64,000 bases of DNA from Mycolicibacterium cosmeticum (GCF_000613185.1 NZ_CCBB010000003.1:1736001-1800000); one strand, 5' to 3'; shown: positions 1 to 8,721, counted from the first letter of the stretch. The notes: generated by a model not told the origin, from the sequence alone. Numbers and translations: made by a program.

Positions 1-930
1 CTCGTCGCCGGGGAACGGTGCCGAGAAGGAGTTCCACGACCCGTGCAGGCTGGCCTCCAACCGCATGAACTGGTTGAAGGTGTCCTTGCCCAGCGGGACC
101 GGGGCATGCGGGATGCCGATGAACACCGCGTGCCCGTGCGGGCCGGTCAGCCCGGCCGCCATGTCGGCGGTCGCCGGCACCCCCGCGGATTCCAGCACGA
201 TGTCGAAGCCGCGCCCGCCCAGTGCCCGGGCCTCGTCGGCGCTCTGCACGGCGGCGGTGGCACCGGCCTCCCGCGCCATGGCGGCCTTCTCCTCGCTCAG
301 GTCGACGGTGACCACCTCGGTCGCGCCGTGCAGCCGCGCCCATTGGACGGCGAACAGCCCGATCGGTCCGGCGCCGATGACCAGCACGCGGTGCCCGGCG
401 CGTAGCCCGGTCTTCCACAACCCGTGCAAGGCGATCGCCGCCGGGTCGATCATGGCCGCGGCACGGGGATCGATCCCGGCGGGCAGTTTGAGCAGATTGC
501 CCACCGGCGACACCACATACTGCGCGTAGGCGCCGTCGCTGCGACTGCCGAAGTAGTCGTAGTTCTCGCACAACCCGAACGCACCCTTGAGGCAGAAATC
601 GCAGGTGCGGCAGGGGATCAGCGGCGGCACCGAGACCAGCTCGCCGACCTCGAAACCGGTGACACCGGCGCCGAGTTCGGCGATCCACCCGGAGAATTCG
701 TGACCGCAGATGATCGGCATGACGTAGCCACCGTTGCGCAACATGCGGGGAATGTCGGATCCGCAGACCCCGCAGGCGGCCACCTTGAGCAGCACCTGCC
801 CCGGCCCGGGCCTGGGTACCGCGACGTCTTCGACCCTGATGTCGCCGGGGGCGTGCATCACGGCGGCGGTCATGGTCTGCGGGAGGACATCGTCGCCCGC
901 CAGGCCGCGGGTCGGTGCTTCAGTGGTCAT
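1..930 (-). CDS. Zinc-dependent polyol/alcohol dehydrogenase, C-terminus cut by window edge
   Basis: This is a medium-chain dehydrogenase/reductase read from ATG at 930 (MTTEAPTR) that is still open at base 1, so 310 codons are visible. The N-terminal GroES-like domain carries the catalytic zinc Cys in AACGVCGSD and the GHEFSG segment. A structural-zinc loop with four cysteines (CRTCDFCLKGAFGLC) follows. The Rossmann glycine motif is VIGAGPIGLFAVQ. The overall pattern resembles sorbitol, threonine or butanediol dehydrogenases. It lies 47 bp downstream of a sugar-binding lipoprotein gene on the same strand, which suggests oxidation of an imported sugar or polyol. The exact substrate cannot be read from the sequence. 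Confidence 0.85.
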   Translation of the reverse strand, partial: MTTEAPTRGLAGDDVLPQTMTAAVMHAPGDIRVEDVAVPRPGPGQVLLKVAACGVCGSDIPRMLRNGGYVMPIICGHEFSGWIAELGAGVTGFEVGELVSVPPLIPCRTCDFCLKGAFGLCENYDYFGSRSDGAYAQYVVSPVGNLLKLPAGIDPRAAAMIDPAAIALHGLWKTGLRAGHRVLVIGAGPIGLFAVQWARLHGATEVVTVDLSEEKAAMAREAGATAAVQSADEARALGGRGFDIVLESAGVPATADMAAGLTGPHGHAVFIGIPHAPVPLGKDTFNQFMRLEASLHGSWNSFSAPFPGDE

Positions 931-977
931 GAATGGGGATCTCCTGAGCTCTCGGGTTGGCGAAATCGGGGGCCGGG

Positions 978-1976
978 TCAGGCCGGCGGCGCGGGCGCCT
1001 TGGCGAACGTGGTGTCACCCACCAGTGCCGCGGCATTCGCCTTGTCGACCAAACCGGTTCCGGCGTCGATGAATTCGGGGACCGATTCGCCCTTGGCGAC
1101 CTTCACGGCGGTCTGCACGGCGAGCTGGCCCTCGGTGTTGGGATCGTTGAGCGCGGTGGCCACGTACTGGTTGCCACCGGCGATGGCGCGCACGGCCTCC
1201 ATCAGCCCGTCGACACCGAACACCAACACGTCACGGCGGTTGTTCTCGTCGAGCACCTGCAGCGCGCCCAGCGCCATGTCGTCGTTCTGGGCGTACACGG
1301 CCTTCACATCCGGGTGGGCCTGCAGCAGATCCTGCATCGCGGTGACCGCCTTGGACCGGATGTAGTCACAGTAGGGGCCGTCGATCACGCTGATGTTGGG
1401 CCGGCCCGCCACCGCGGCGGCGAAACCGTCGTGACGATCGCGGGCCACGGCGCCACCGGCGTCGCCCTGGATCTCGATGATCTTGCCGCCGGTCGGACCC
1501 AGCGCCGCCACCGCGGCCTCGCCCACCGTCTGGCCCATCGCCTTGTTGTCCCGTCCGACGAATGCCGCCGCGCCGTTCTCGACGGGCCGGTCGACGGTGA
1601 CCACCTTGATGCCCGCGGCCGCCGCGGCGGCCATGGACGGGGCGACGCCCTTGGGGTCGACGGGATTGATCACCAGCACGTTGATGCCGCGGGTGATGAG
1701 GTCTTGGACGTCGTTGTTCTGTTTGGTGACATCCCCGTTGGCGTCGGCGAAGAAGAGCTGGTTGCCGTCCCGCTCGGCGGTCTGCTTGGCAGCATCGGTG
1801 AGCGCGACGTAGAAGGGGCTCTGCTGGGTGGCCTGGCTGAACCCGATCTTGATGGGCCCGTCACCCGTCGCGCCGCCACCGCCGGTGCCCTTGTCGCCGG
1901 GCATCGTGCAGGCGGCCGAACCGATCACCGTGGTCGCCGCGATGGCCACCGCCGCCGCCACCCTTGCCAGTCTCAT
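978..1976 (-). CDS. Sugar ABC transporter substrate-binding lipoprotein (RbsB-like)
   Basis: This 332-residue periplasmic binding protein family 1 member (ribose/xylose type) delivers a sugar or polyol to an ABC importer. I chose ATG 1976 (MRLARV) because AGGAGG sits directly upstream. Residues 1-22 form a signal peptide ending in GSAAC, with Cys23 the likely lipidation site. The mature part has the family's motifs: IGFSQATQQSPFY at the start, LITRGINVLVINPVD, VFGVDGLMEAVR and a hinge-rich C-terminus. No permease or ATPase gene is visible in the window; they may lie beyond the left edge after the dehydrogenase. The leader carries an inverted repeat, a promoter and an operator-like palindrome, annotated separately. 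Confidence 0.85.
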   Translation of the reverse strand: MRLARVAAAVAIAATTVIGSAACTMPGDKGTGGGGATGDGPIKIGFSQATQQSPFYVALTDAAKQTAERDGNQLFFADANGDVTKQNNDVQDLITRGINVLVINPVDPKGVAPSMAAAAAAGIKVVTVDRPVENGAAAFVGRDNKAMGQTVGEAAVAALGPTGGKIIEIQGDAGGAVARDRHDGFAAAVAGRPNISVIDGPYCDYIRSKAVTAMQDLLQAHPDVKAVYAQNDDMALGALQVLDENNRRDVLVFGVDGLMEAVRAIAGGNQYVATALNDPNTEGQLAVQTAVKVAKGESVPEFIDAGTGLVDKANAAALVGDTTFAKAPAPPA

Positions 1977-1982
1977 CGCTCC

Positions 1983-2032
1983 TCCTAACGTGCGCCTCGT
2001 CATCGGGGCGCGTGACGGCCATCACGTTAGGA
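1983..2032 (-). repeat. 10-bp inverted repeat around the binding-protein leader
   Basis: TCCTAACGTG (1983-1992) and CACGTTAGGA (2023-2032) are perfect inverted copies separated by 30 bp. On the coding (minus) strand the proximal copy runs straight into the AGGAGG ribosome-binding site of the binding-protein gene. The distal copy contains the proposed -10 element. It may be a pair of operator half sites or, in a longer transcript, a stem that hides the ribosome-binding site. Confidence 0.55.
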
Positions 2033-2053
2033 AGGGCAAAGAGACCGCGTCAA
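2024..2053 (-). promoter_or_regulatory. Candidate promoter of the sugar-binding protein gene
   Basis: On the minus strand TTGACG (2053-2048) is followed after 18 bp by TAACGT (2029-2024), a reasonable housekeeping -35/-10 pair. Transcription would start near 2017, about 40 nt upstream of the ATG at 1976. Confidence 0.45.
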
Positions 2054-2068
2054 CACATGCGCATATTT

Positions 2069-2084
2069 TTGCTCATACGAGCAA
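2069..2084. promoter_or_regulatory. Operator-like palindrome TTGCTC-N4-GAGCAA
   Basis: The perfect 6-bp inverted repeat TTGCTCATACGAGCAA lies 15 bp upstream of the proposed -35 of the sugar-binding gene and 3 bp past the stop codon of the crotonase gene. The bases after it on the minus strand are A-rich, not T-rich, so it does not look like an intrinsic terminator. A sugar-responsive regulator (DeoR, SorC or LacI type) is a plausible binder, but none is encoded nearby. Confidence 0.45.
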
Positions 2085-2087
2085 CGG

Positions 2088-2849
2088 TCAGGGGCGAACC
2101 TGCGCGCGTCCTCGCTCGACCACCGACGCCCGGTTGGCGGCGATATCGTCGCCGGAGGTGTCGGCCATCCAGGCGCGTGCCGACTCGGCCTCGATCCACA
2201 GCCCGGCCTGGGTCTGCGCGGCATCGATGCGATGATACGAATCCAGCAGGGCGCGAACGGCTTTCTGGTTGTTCCCGACGATCGCGGCGGCCACCTTGCG
2301 GGCCGTGGGCAGCAATTGCTCGTGCGCAACCACCTCGGTGACCAGGCCGGCCCGCAGCGCGTCGGCGGCCGACAGGTAGTCACCGGTCAGACTCATCCGG
2401 CGGGCCAGTCCGACGCCGACCTTCTGGGGCAGCCGCACCGACAGGCCCCAGGTGGGCAGCAGGCCGACCCGGGCGTGGGTGTCGGCGAAGCGGGCCTTCT
2501 CCGACGCGACGAGGATGTCGCAGTACAGGGCGAGTTCCAACCCGCCGGTGACCGCGGCGCCGTTGATCGCCCCGATGACGGGTTTGGTCATCGGCGGCCA
2601 CTTCGGCGAGATGTCCGGCAACTCGGAGCGCTCGCCCAGTTCCTTGAGGTCCAGTCCCGCGCAGAACACCGGGTCGGCCCCGGTCAGGATCACCACGTCG
2701 ACCTCGGCGTCGGCCTCGGCGGCCCGCAGTGCGGCGTAGAACGCGGTGCGCAGCTGCGCCGACAGCGCGTTGCGGGCCTGTGGCCGGTTGAGGGTGAGGG
2801 TGCGCACCCGGTCGGTGGTGTCGACGAGCAGAACGTCCGCAGATGTCAT
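2088..2849 (-). CDS. Enoyl-CoA hydratase/isomerase family protein
   Basis: This 253-residue crotonase-fold enzyme acts on acyl-CoA thioesters in fatty-acid type metabolism. Family signatures are present: RPQARNALS near residue 21, the oxyanion segment FCAGLDLKEL, and VTGGLELALYCD, which holds the first catalytic Glu of classical hydratases. The second catalytic Glu, normally in a GQPE-type segment, is replaced by FADTHARVG. The protein may therefore be an isomerase or another crotonase variant and not a standard hydratase; I recall mycobacterial EchA16-like proteins sharing the THARVG form. The gene starts at ATG 2849, only 23 bp from the divergent DUF2277 gene. Confidence 0.85.
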   Translation of the reverse strand: MTSADVLLVDTTDRVRTLTLNRPQARNALSAQLRTAFYAALRAAEADAEVDVVILTGADPVFCAGLDLKELGERSELPDISPKWPPMTKPVIGAINGAAVTGGLELALYCDILVASEKARFADTHARVGLLPTWGLSVRLPQKVGVGLARRMSLTGDYLSAADALRAGLVTEVVAHEQLLPTARKVAAAIVGNNQKAVRALLDSYHRIDAAQTQAGLWIEAESARAWMADTSGDDIAANRASVVERGRAQVRP

Positions 2850-2872
2850 GCCGATGAACCTATCGTGGAGCC

Positions 2873-3139
2873 ATGTGCCGAAACATCACCGAGTTGCGGG
2901 GGCTGGAGCCGGCCGCCACCGCCGAGGAGATCGAAGCCGCGTCGCGCCAGTACATCCGCAAGGTCAGCGGCATCACCCGGCCCACCGCCGCCAACGAGGC
3001 GGCTTTCGAGGCCGCCGTCGCGGAGGTCACCGAGGTGACCACGCGGTTGTTGCGGCAACTGCCCCCGCGCCGCCAGCCACCCAAGACGGTGCCCCCGCTG
3101 CGCCGCCCGGAGGTGCGGGCGCGCCTGGCCGCCAAGTGA
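2873..3139 (+). CDS. DUF2277 family protein
   Basis: This 88-residue protein opens with MCRNITELRGLEP and continues with ATAEEIEAASRQYIRKVSG and TRPTAANEAAFEAAV, the recognisable pattern of the short actinobacterial DUF2277 family. The tail is Pro/Arg-rich. No function is known. It is translationally coupled to the DUF1802 gene through a GTGA overlap (3136-3139). The divergent crotonase start is 23 bp away, so the two promoters must overlap or reach into coding sequence. Confidence 0.75.
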   Translation: MCRNITELRGLEPAATAEEIEAASRQYIRKVSGITRPTAANEAAFEAAVAEVTEVTTRLLRQLPPRRQPPKTVPPLRRPEVRARLAAK

Positions 3140-3690
3140 ATTCACCCGCGCTCAAGGAGTGGGGTGCGGCGGTGCGGGCGTTGCTCGCCGGTCGCCAGAC
3201 GGTGCTGCTGCGCAAGGGCGGAATCCACGAGAAGCGGTTCGAGGTGCAGGCCGGCGAGTTCCTGCTGTTCCCGACGGTCGCGCACAGTCACGCCGAGCGG
3301 GTACGCCCCGAGCACCGCGACCTGCTGGCCGCCGCGACCGCGGAAGGCGACAGCACCGAGGAGGCGGTGCTGCTGCGCGCCGGTGCCCGCGTGGTGGCGG
3401 CCGTCGCGGTGAACCGGCCGCAGGCCCTCGACGAGATCGCCGACCTGCACATCTGGACCGCCGAATCCGTGCGCGCCGACCGGCTGGACTTCCGTCCGCG
3501 GCACCGGCTGACGGTGCTGGTGGTGCAGGCCTACCCGCTGGTGCGGCCGGTGCGGATGCCCCGGATGCCGGAATACGCGGGCTGTGCCAGTTGGCTGCAG
3601 CTGCCGGTGCGCCCGGTTTACGGCGCGCCCGTTCATGACGAGGGCACCCTGGCCGGTGTCGCCGAACGGGTGCGCCGGTCAGTCGGCTGA
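3136..3690 (+). CDS. DUF1802 family protein
   Basis: The protein has 184 residues from GTG 3136. The start is set by the GTGA overlap with the DUF2277 stop codon. The N-terminus (ALKEWGAAVRALLAGRQ, then LLRKGGIHEKRFE and FLLFPTVAHSHAERV) matches the DUF1802 pattern; the function is unknown. Charged and Pro-rich residues dominate the C-terminus and no membrane segment is evident. The 3' end overlaps the convergent CocE-type hydrolase gene by 12 bp. Confidence 0.75.
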   Translation: MNSPALKEWGAAVRALLAGRQTVLLRKGGIHEKRFEVQAGEFLLFPTVAHSHAERVRPEHRDLLAAATAEGDSTEEAVLLRAGARVVAAVAVNRPQALDEIADLHIWTAESVRADRLDFRPRHRLTVLVVQAYPLVRPVRMPRMPEYAGCASWLQLPVRPVYGAPVHDEGTLAGVAERVRRSVG

Positions 3691-5349
3691 CGGCGGTGCG
3701 GACCCGGCGGGCAGGATCACCCGGGACCGCTCGTCATGGCTGACGGTGTGGATGGACGCCCGCAGGGCCTGCCCGGTTTCGGTGGGTTCGCCGGTGCCCA
3801 GGTTGCGGGCGAACCGCGGATGCGACCCGCCGGCCACCAGCACCCGGATCCGGGAGCCGGCCGCGAAGCGGTGGGCGATCGCGTCGAGCTCGATGCGCAC
3901 GGTGTCACCGGATGCCACGGAAGCCGCGGAAGCCGAAGTGTAGCGCCGAAATCCGTCGGTCACGTTGCGTGACCGGCCGGCGCCGTCCACCTCGCTGATC
4001 CGGACGAACAGATCGTGGTGCGGATTGTCGCTGTGGTGGGCCAGCTCGATCACCGGCACCCCCACCGAATACAGGTCGGCGGGCAGCGGGCCGCCGGTGA
4101 ACGTCAGCACGTCCGCGCGGGCCGCCAGCGCGGAGTCCTCGCGGTAACCGCCGTTGCCCGACAGCAGCCGGCCGCCGACGGTCGGGGTCGGATCGGCCGG
4201 TTGGTAGGTGAACGTCGAGGTGCGTCCGTCGGCGCCCGGAACGTCGGCCAGGCCGCCGCCGGCTCGCAGATAGAGCACCCGCTCCCCGGTGACCGGGGGC
4301 CAGTCGGGCAGCTCGACCCAGCCGTCGCCCGGGGCGCCGCCGTTGACGTGCACCCGCACCGGACTGCGTGGTGCGCTCGGGCGGCCCGCCAGATGCGTGC
4401 CCAGCCAGTCCAGCGTCTCGCGCAGGACCACCGGTGCGCCGTCGCGCATCAGCTGGGTGTGCGTCCATGAGCCCACGGTCAGTGCCGTGGTGACGTTGCG
4501 CTCGCGCAGGCGCCGGTACTGCGCCAACGTCTGATCCAGGAACAGGTCCTGCCAGCCGCTGATCAGCAGGACCGGGACGTCGGCCCGGTCCAGTGCCTCG
4601 GTGACGGCCAGCCGGGCCCAGTGCTGCGGATCTTCGTCGGGCGGCTGCAGCCACGACTCGTACCAGGGCGCGCCTTCGCCGAGTAGCCGCCGCCCCGCCG
4701 CGCCGACCGGCAACGCCATCGTCGCGGCCTCCAGCTGCCGGCCGGCGAGGGCCTGGCGGGCGATCGCCCGCACCGGGTTGGGGTCCTCCTGATACGACAT
4801 CATGTGGCTCCAGCCGAGGAAGTCGTTCAGCGAGAACGACCCTGTGCCCCACGATGATTCGGCGAAATCATGCGGGCCGACGCTGATCACCGCGGCGGCC
4901 AGTTCCGGCGGTGGATCGGTGAGCAGCGCCCACTGGGTGAAACCCAGGTAGGACAGCCCGATGGTGGCAAAGCTGCCCGTGAACCAGGGCTGCTCGCGCA
5001 GCCAGGCCGCGGTGTCGCGGCCGTCGTCGACCTCGTTGACCATCGGCGTGAACTCACCACCGGACCCGAATGTGCCACGCACACTTTGGAACACGACGTG
5101 GTAGCCGCGGCTGGCATAGATGCTGCCGAACAGGATGGTGAACGGGAACCGGCGCCCGTAGGGGGCGCGCACCAGCAGCGTGCCGGCCGGGCTGTCGGTC
5201 AGCGGCGCGTAGTGGTCGGCGAGCAGTCGCACACCGTCGCGCATCGGGACCTCGACCGCGCGGTGCACCGCGTAATCGGACGTCGGAGGCGGGAGACGAA
5301 GGGCGCGGGCGGCGGCGCGCCGGGACAGCTGCGAGATTCTCGAGCTCAC
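3679..5349 (-). CDS. CocE/NonD family serine hydrolase
   Basis: This 556-residue alpha/beta hydrolase belongs to the X-Pro dipeptidyl-peptidase/cocaine esterase group, similar to recalled Rv2800. The nucleophile is Ser133 in IGLSYLGF. Asp in ISGWQDLF and His in GSWTHTQ complete the likely triad. The C-terminal third (from about residue 330) is the jelly-roll domain of the family. An N-terminal Arg/Ala-rich stretch precedes the catalytic domain, with no clear signal peptide. It lies 27 bp downstream of the DUF3558 gene on the same strand and is probably co-transcribed. The natural ester or amide substrate is unknown. Confidence 0.85.
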   Translation of the reverse strand: MSSRISQLSRRAAARALRLPPPTSDYAVHRAVEVPMRDGVRLLADHYAPLTDSPAGTLLVRAPYGRRFPFTILFGSIYASRGYHVVFQSVRGTFGSGGEFTPMVNEVDDGRDTAAWLREQPWFTGSFATIGLSYLGFTQWALLTDPPPELAAAVISVGPHDFAESSWGTGSFSLNDFLGWSHMMSYQEDPNPVRAIARQALAGRQLEAATMALPVGAAGRRLLGEGAPWYESWLQPPDEDPQHWARLAVTEALDRADVPVLLISGWQDLFLDQTLAQYRRLRERNVTTALTVGSWTHTQLMRDGAPVVLRETLDWLGTHLAGRPSAPRSPVRVHVNGGAPGDGWVELPDWPPVTGERVLYLRAGGGLADVPGADGRTSTFTYQPADPTPTVGGRLLSGNGGYREDSALAARADVLTFTGGPLPADLYSVGVPVIELAHHSDNPHHDLFVRISEVDGAGRSRNVTDGFRRYTSASAASVASGDTVRIELDAIAHRFAAGSRIRVLVAGGSHPRFARNLGTGEPTETGQALRASIHTVSHDERSRVILPAGSAPPSAD

Positions 5350-5376
5350 CTAACAAACTGTACCGGCGGCGTCGCG

Positions 5377-5949
5377 TCAGAACTTGTAGTAGGGCACCAG
5401 CTCGTTGGCTCGTTGCAGGTTGACCTGCAGGCAGTCCGGGCCGTCCGGGGAGTGGATCGGCGAGTAGAACACCGACTGCTGCAGCACGCCGTAGCTCGTC
5501 TTGAACGCGATCATGCAGGTGATCCACCACCGGTCGTTCCAGTCGGTGGGCTTCATGATCCAGTACTGGGCCGCGCGGTGGCCGGCGATGTCGAGCTCGA
5601 CGGCGTCGGCGGGCAGGGTTTGCTCGTAGGTTCGCCACACGAACGCCTCGACGGCCATCTGATAGTTGCCGGCGTCGTAGTGACAACGCAGGCCGTCCTC
5701 CGGCGTGGGCGGGGTGAACGCCAGCCCGATGCGCTGCACGACATCCAGCGGGATGTCGCGGCACGGATCGAACGGGGACGGGTCGGTGGTCTCGATGACC
5801 GGCCATTTGATGCTGGTCGACACGTTCGTCAGGGGCAGATCGGCCGCCCGGACCTGTGTCGGAGCGCCGGCCGGGTTGGCCTGCCACACCACGATCACGG
5901 CCGCGACGAGCGCGCACAGCGCCGACAGCAGACGCAGCTTGGCCGCCAT
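5377..5949 (-). CDS. DUF3558 family secreted/anchored protein (LppV-like)
   Basis: This 190-residue protein starts at ATG 5949, preceded by GGAGGGG. Residues 5-25 form one hydrophobic segment. The mature part has the DUF3558 cysteines (DPCRDIP, LRCHYD, ITCMIAF, PDCLQV) and the WW pair. M. tuberculosis has the DUF3558 lipoprotein LppV at the equivalent place next to the pptH-pptT-truB operon. Here the hydrophobic segment ends without a proper lipobox (the only Cys is in LSALC), so it is either secreted or a membrane-anchored protein and not a lipoprotein. The function is unknown. Confidence 0.75.
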   Translation of the reverse strand: MAAKLRLLSALCALVAAVIVVWQANPAGAPTQVRAADLPLTNVSTSIKWPVIETTDPSPFDPCRDIPLDVVQRIGLAFTPPTPEDGLRCHYDAGNYQMAVEAFVWRTYEQTLPADAVELDIAGHRAAQYWIMKPTDWNDRWWITCMIAFKTSYGVLQQSVFYSPIHSPDGPDCLQVNLQRANELVPYYKF

Positions 5950-6029
5950 CACATCCCCTCCACGGGCTCGGAACTTCCGAGCACTGCGGGGGAGTGTACA
6001 AGGGTGCGCCCGGCGTCCGGACGAGAAAT

Positions 6030-6044
6030 GAGAACAGGTTCTAG
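6030..6044. promoter_or_regulatory. KstR-like palindrome ahead of pptH
   Basis: The sequence GAGAACAGGTTCTAG contains AGAAC-AG-GTTCT, a perfect inverted repeat. It fits the mycobacterial KstR motif TNNAACNNGTTNNA except for the first T. It is 56 bp upstream of the pptH start and 81 bp upstream of the divergent DUF3558 gene. The site is read directly; assignment to a KstR-type TetR repressor is an inference. Confidence 0.45.
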
Positions 6045-6099
6045 TTGCTCGCACGGTGGCCGTGCCGTGACCCGGGCAGCGCAAGTAGGCTGGACCGTT

Positions 6100-7062
6100 G
6101 TGTCCGCGACGTCACGAGAACAGCGCAGGCCCGTGCTGTGGGCCATCAGCGACCTGCACACCGGTCACACCGGCAACAAGCCGGTCACCGAATCGCTCTA
6201 CCCGTCCTCGCCGGAGGACTGGCTGATCGTCGCCGGCGACGTCGGGGAGCGCACCGACGAGATCCGCTGGGCGCTGGATCTGCTGCGCAAACGGTTCGCG
6301 AAGGTGATCTGGGTGCCGGGCAATCACGAACTGTGGACCACCAACAAGGACCCGATGCAGATCTTCGGGCAGTCCCGCTACGACTACCTGGTCACCATGT
6401 GCGACGAGATGGGCATCGTCACCCCGGAGCACCCGTTCCCGGTGTGGAACGAAGAGGGCGGCCCGGCCACCATCGTGCCGATGTTCCTGCTCTACGACTA
6501 CACGTTCCTGCCCGAGGGCACCGCCACCAAGGCCGAGGGCCTGGCCCTGGCCCGGGAACGCAATGTCGTCGGCACCGACGAGTTCCTGCTGTCGGCCGAG
6601 CCCTACGCCACCCGCGATGCCTGGTGCCGCGACCGGGTGGCCAAGACGCGCAAGCGGCTGGAAGACCTGGACTGGATGAACCCGACCGTGCTGGTCAACC
6701 ATTTCCCGTTGGTGCGCGAACCCTGCGATGCCATGTTCTACCCCGAGTTCTCGCTGTGGTGCGGCACCACCGCCACCAGGGACTGGCACACCCGGTACAA
6801 CGCCATCTGCTCGGTCTACGGGCACCTGCACATCCCGCGCACCACGTGGTATGACGGCGTGCGGTTCGAGGAGGTCTCGGTCGGTTATCCGCGAGAGTGG
6901 CGCCGCCGCAAGCCCTATCGCTGGTTACGTCAGATCCTGCCGGACCCGGTGTATGCGCCCGGCTACCTCAACGAGTTCGGCGGGCATTTCGAGATCACCG
7001 CCGAGATGCGGGACAACGCCCAGAAGATGCAGGAGCGCATCAAAGCCCGGCGGGGGTACTGA
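6100..7062 (+). CDS. pptH: Phosphopantetheinyl hydrolase PptH (metallophosphoesterase)
   Basis: This 320-residue calcineurin-type phosphoesterase is the homologue of Rv2795c. That enzyme removes 4'-phosphopantetheine from acyl and peptidyl carrier proteins, opposing PptT. Metal-binding motifs are all present: SDLHTGH near residue 14, IVAGDVGER, VPGNHELW, VNHFPL and the final YGHLHIPR. GTG 6100 is chosen because it gives VSATSREQRRP just before the first motif. The gene ends 2 bp before pptT, so the two opposing enzymes share one transcript with truB. Confidence 0.9.
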   Translation: MSATSREQRRPVLWAISDLHTGHTGNKPVTESLYPSSPEDWLIVAGDVGERTDEIRWALDLLRKRFAKVIWVPGNHELWTTNKDPMQIFGQSRYDYLVTMCDEMGIVTPEHPFPVWNEEGGPATIVPMFLLYDYTFLPEGTATKAEGLALARERNVVGTDEFLLSAEPYATRDAWCRDRVAKTRKRLEDLDWMNPTVLVNHFPLVREPCDAMFYPEFSLWCGTTATRDWHTRYNAICSVYGHLHIPRTTWYDGVRFEEVSVGYPREWRRRKPYRWLRQILPDPVYAPGYLNEFGGHFEITAEMRDNAQKMQERIKARRGY

Positions 7063-7064
7063 CC

Positions 7065-7724
7065 GTGGCCCTGTTGCGTGCCCTGGTGCCCGATGTCGTG
7101 GTGTCGGCCGAAACCTACGACGACCCGCCCGGTCTGGCGCCGTTGCCGGAGGAGGAGCCGCTGGTGGCGCGTTCGGTGGCCAAGCGGCGCAACGAGTTCG
7201 TCACCGTTCGCTACTGCGCCCGGCAGGCGCTCGGTGAGCTGGGTGTGGCGCCGGCCCCGATCCTCAAGGGCGACAAGGGCGAACCGTGCTGGCCCGACGG
7301 CGTCGTCGGCAGCCTGACGCACTGCGAGGGTTTCCGCGGTGCGGTGGTGGGCCGCAGCACCGAGGTTCGTTCGCTGGGCATCGACGCCGAACCGCATGAC
7401 GTGCTGCCCAAGGGTGTGCTCGACGCGATCAGCCTGCCCGCCGAACGCGCACACCTGTCCGGCCTGCCGGGCGGCCTGCACTGGGATCGAATCTTGTTCT
7501 GCGCCAAAGAGGCCACCTACAAGGCCTGGTTCCCGCTGACGCACCGGTGGCTCGGCTTCGAGGATGCCCACATCACGTTCACCCCCGATTCGTCCGGTGC
7601 GGCAGGGACTTTCGAGTCGCGGATCCTGATCGATCCGGCCGCCGAGTCCGGTCCTCCGCTGACCGCGCTGTCCGGGCGCTGGTCGGTGGCCGACGGAATC
7701 GCACTGACGGCGATCACCCTGTGA
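7065..7724 (+). CDS. pptT: 4'-phosphopantetheinyl transferase PptT
   Basis: This 219-residue Sfp-type transferase moves phosphopantetheine from CoA to type I carrier proteins of mycolate, polyketide and siderophore synthesis. Magnesium and catalytic motifs are clear: GIDAEP with Asp107 and Glu109, then [11 protein letters not shown] with Glu149. The GSLTHCEGF segment is also typical. The GTG start at 7065 follows the pptH stop by 2 bp. The stop overlaps the truB GTG in a GTGA quadruplet, so translation is coupled. Confidence 0.93.
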   Translation: MALLRALVPDVVVSAETYDDPPGLAPLPEEEPLVARSVAKRRNEFVTVRYCARQALGELGVAPAPILKGDKGEPCWPDGVVGSLTHCEGFRGAVVGRSTEVRSLGIDAEPHDVLPKGVLDAISLPAERAHLSGLPGGLHWDRILFCAKEATYKAWFPLTHRWLGFEDAHITFTPDSSGAAGTFESRILIDPAAESGPPLTALSGRWSVADGIALTAITL

Positions 7725-8605
7725 GTCCGGCACCCGGTCTGGTGATCGTCGACAAGCCCGCCGGCCTCACCAGCCACGACGTCGTCGGGCGGTGCCGGCG
7801 GTTCTTCGGCACCCGCAAGGTGGGACACGCGGGGACGTTGGATCCGATGGCCACCGGGGTGCTGGTGGTCGGTATCGAACGGGCCACCAAGATCCTCGGA
7901 CTGCTCACCGCCACCGACAAGTCCTATGCGGCCACGATCCGCCTCGGCCGCACGACGTCCACCGAAGACGCCGAAGGTGAGGTGCTGCAGGATGTTTCCG
8001 CGGCGCACGTCACCGATGACGCGATCGAGGCGGCGGTGGCCGCGCTACGCGGCGACATCGAGCAGGTGCCCTCGGCGGTCAGTGCCATCAAGGTGGCGGG
8101 CCAGCGCGCCTACAAGTTGGCGCGCGAAGGCCAGACCGTCGAGCTGGCCGCCCGGCCGGTGCGCATCGACCGGTTCGACGTGCTGGCGGTGCGCAGGCTG
8201 GATACCTTCGTCGATGTCGACGTCGAGGTGGACTGCTCGTCGGGCACCTACATCCGGGCGCTGGCCCGCGATGTCGGTGCCGCCCTGGGTGTCGGTGGGC
8301 ACCTGACGGCGCTGCGCCGCACCAAGGTCGGCCGGTACGGCCTGGACGAGGCCCGCACCATCGAACAGTTGGAAGCCGACGCGCGGTTGTCCTACGGCCT
8401 GGACGAGGCCTGCCTGCTGGGCTTCCCGCGCCGCGACCTGACCGCCGCCGAAACCGAGGACGCGCGGCACGGTCGGGCGCTGGGGCCCGCGGGGATCGAC
8501 GGGGTGTACGCGGCCACCGCGCCGGACGGCCAGGTCATCGCGCTGCTGCGGGACGGCGCATCGCGCACCTCATCGGTGGTCGTACTCCGGCCGGCCACCC
8601 TGTGA
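7721..8605 (+). CDS. truB: tRNA pseudouridine(55) synthase TruB
   Basis: This 294-residue enzyme makes pseudouridine 55 in the T-loop of tRNAs. The TruB catalytic block [16 protein letters not shown] contains the nucleophile Asp41. The later family motifs [20 protein letters not shown] and [13 protein letters not shown] are intact. GTG 7721 overlaps the pptT stop. It is the last gene of the pptH-pptT-truB operon; the next gene begins 149 bp further on. Confidence 0.95.
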   Translation: MSPAPGLVIVDKPAGLTSHDVVGRCRRFFGTRKVGHAGTLDPMATGVLVVGIERATKILGLLTATDKSYAATIRLGRTTSTEDAEGEVLQDVSAAHVTDDAIEAAVAALRGDIEQVPSAVSAIKVAGQRAYKLAREGQTVELAARPVRIDRFDVLAVRRLDTFVDVDVEVDCSSGTYIRALARDVGAALGVGGHLTALRRTKVGRYGLDEARTIEQLEADARLSYGLDEACLLGFPRRDLTAAETEDARHGRALGPAGIDGVYAATAPDGQVIALLRDGASRTSSVVVLRPATL

Positions 8606-8721
8606 TCCTGTGGCCGGTGTGGCTGCTGCAACCGACGTGACCGGTGGTGAGCATGCGGTTTGCGGTGTGGCGCTTTCCGCTTCGTGATCAATTCGAGACC
8701 ACGGCCACAACAATTCCTGGG

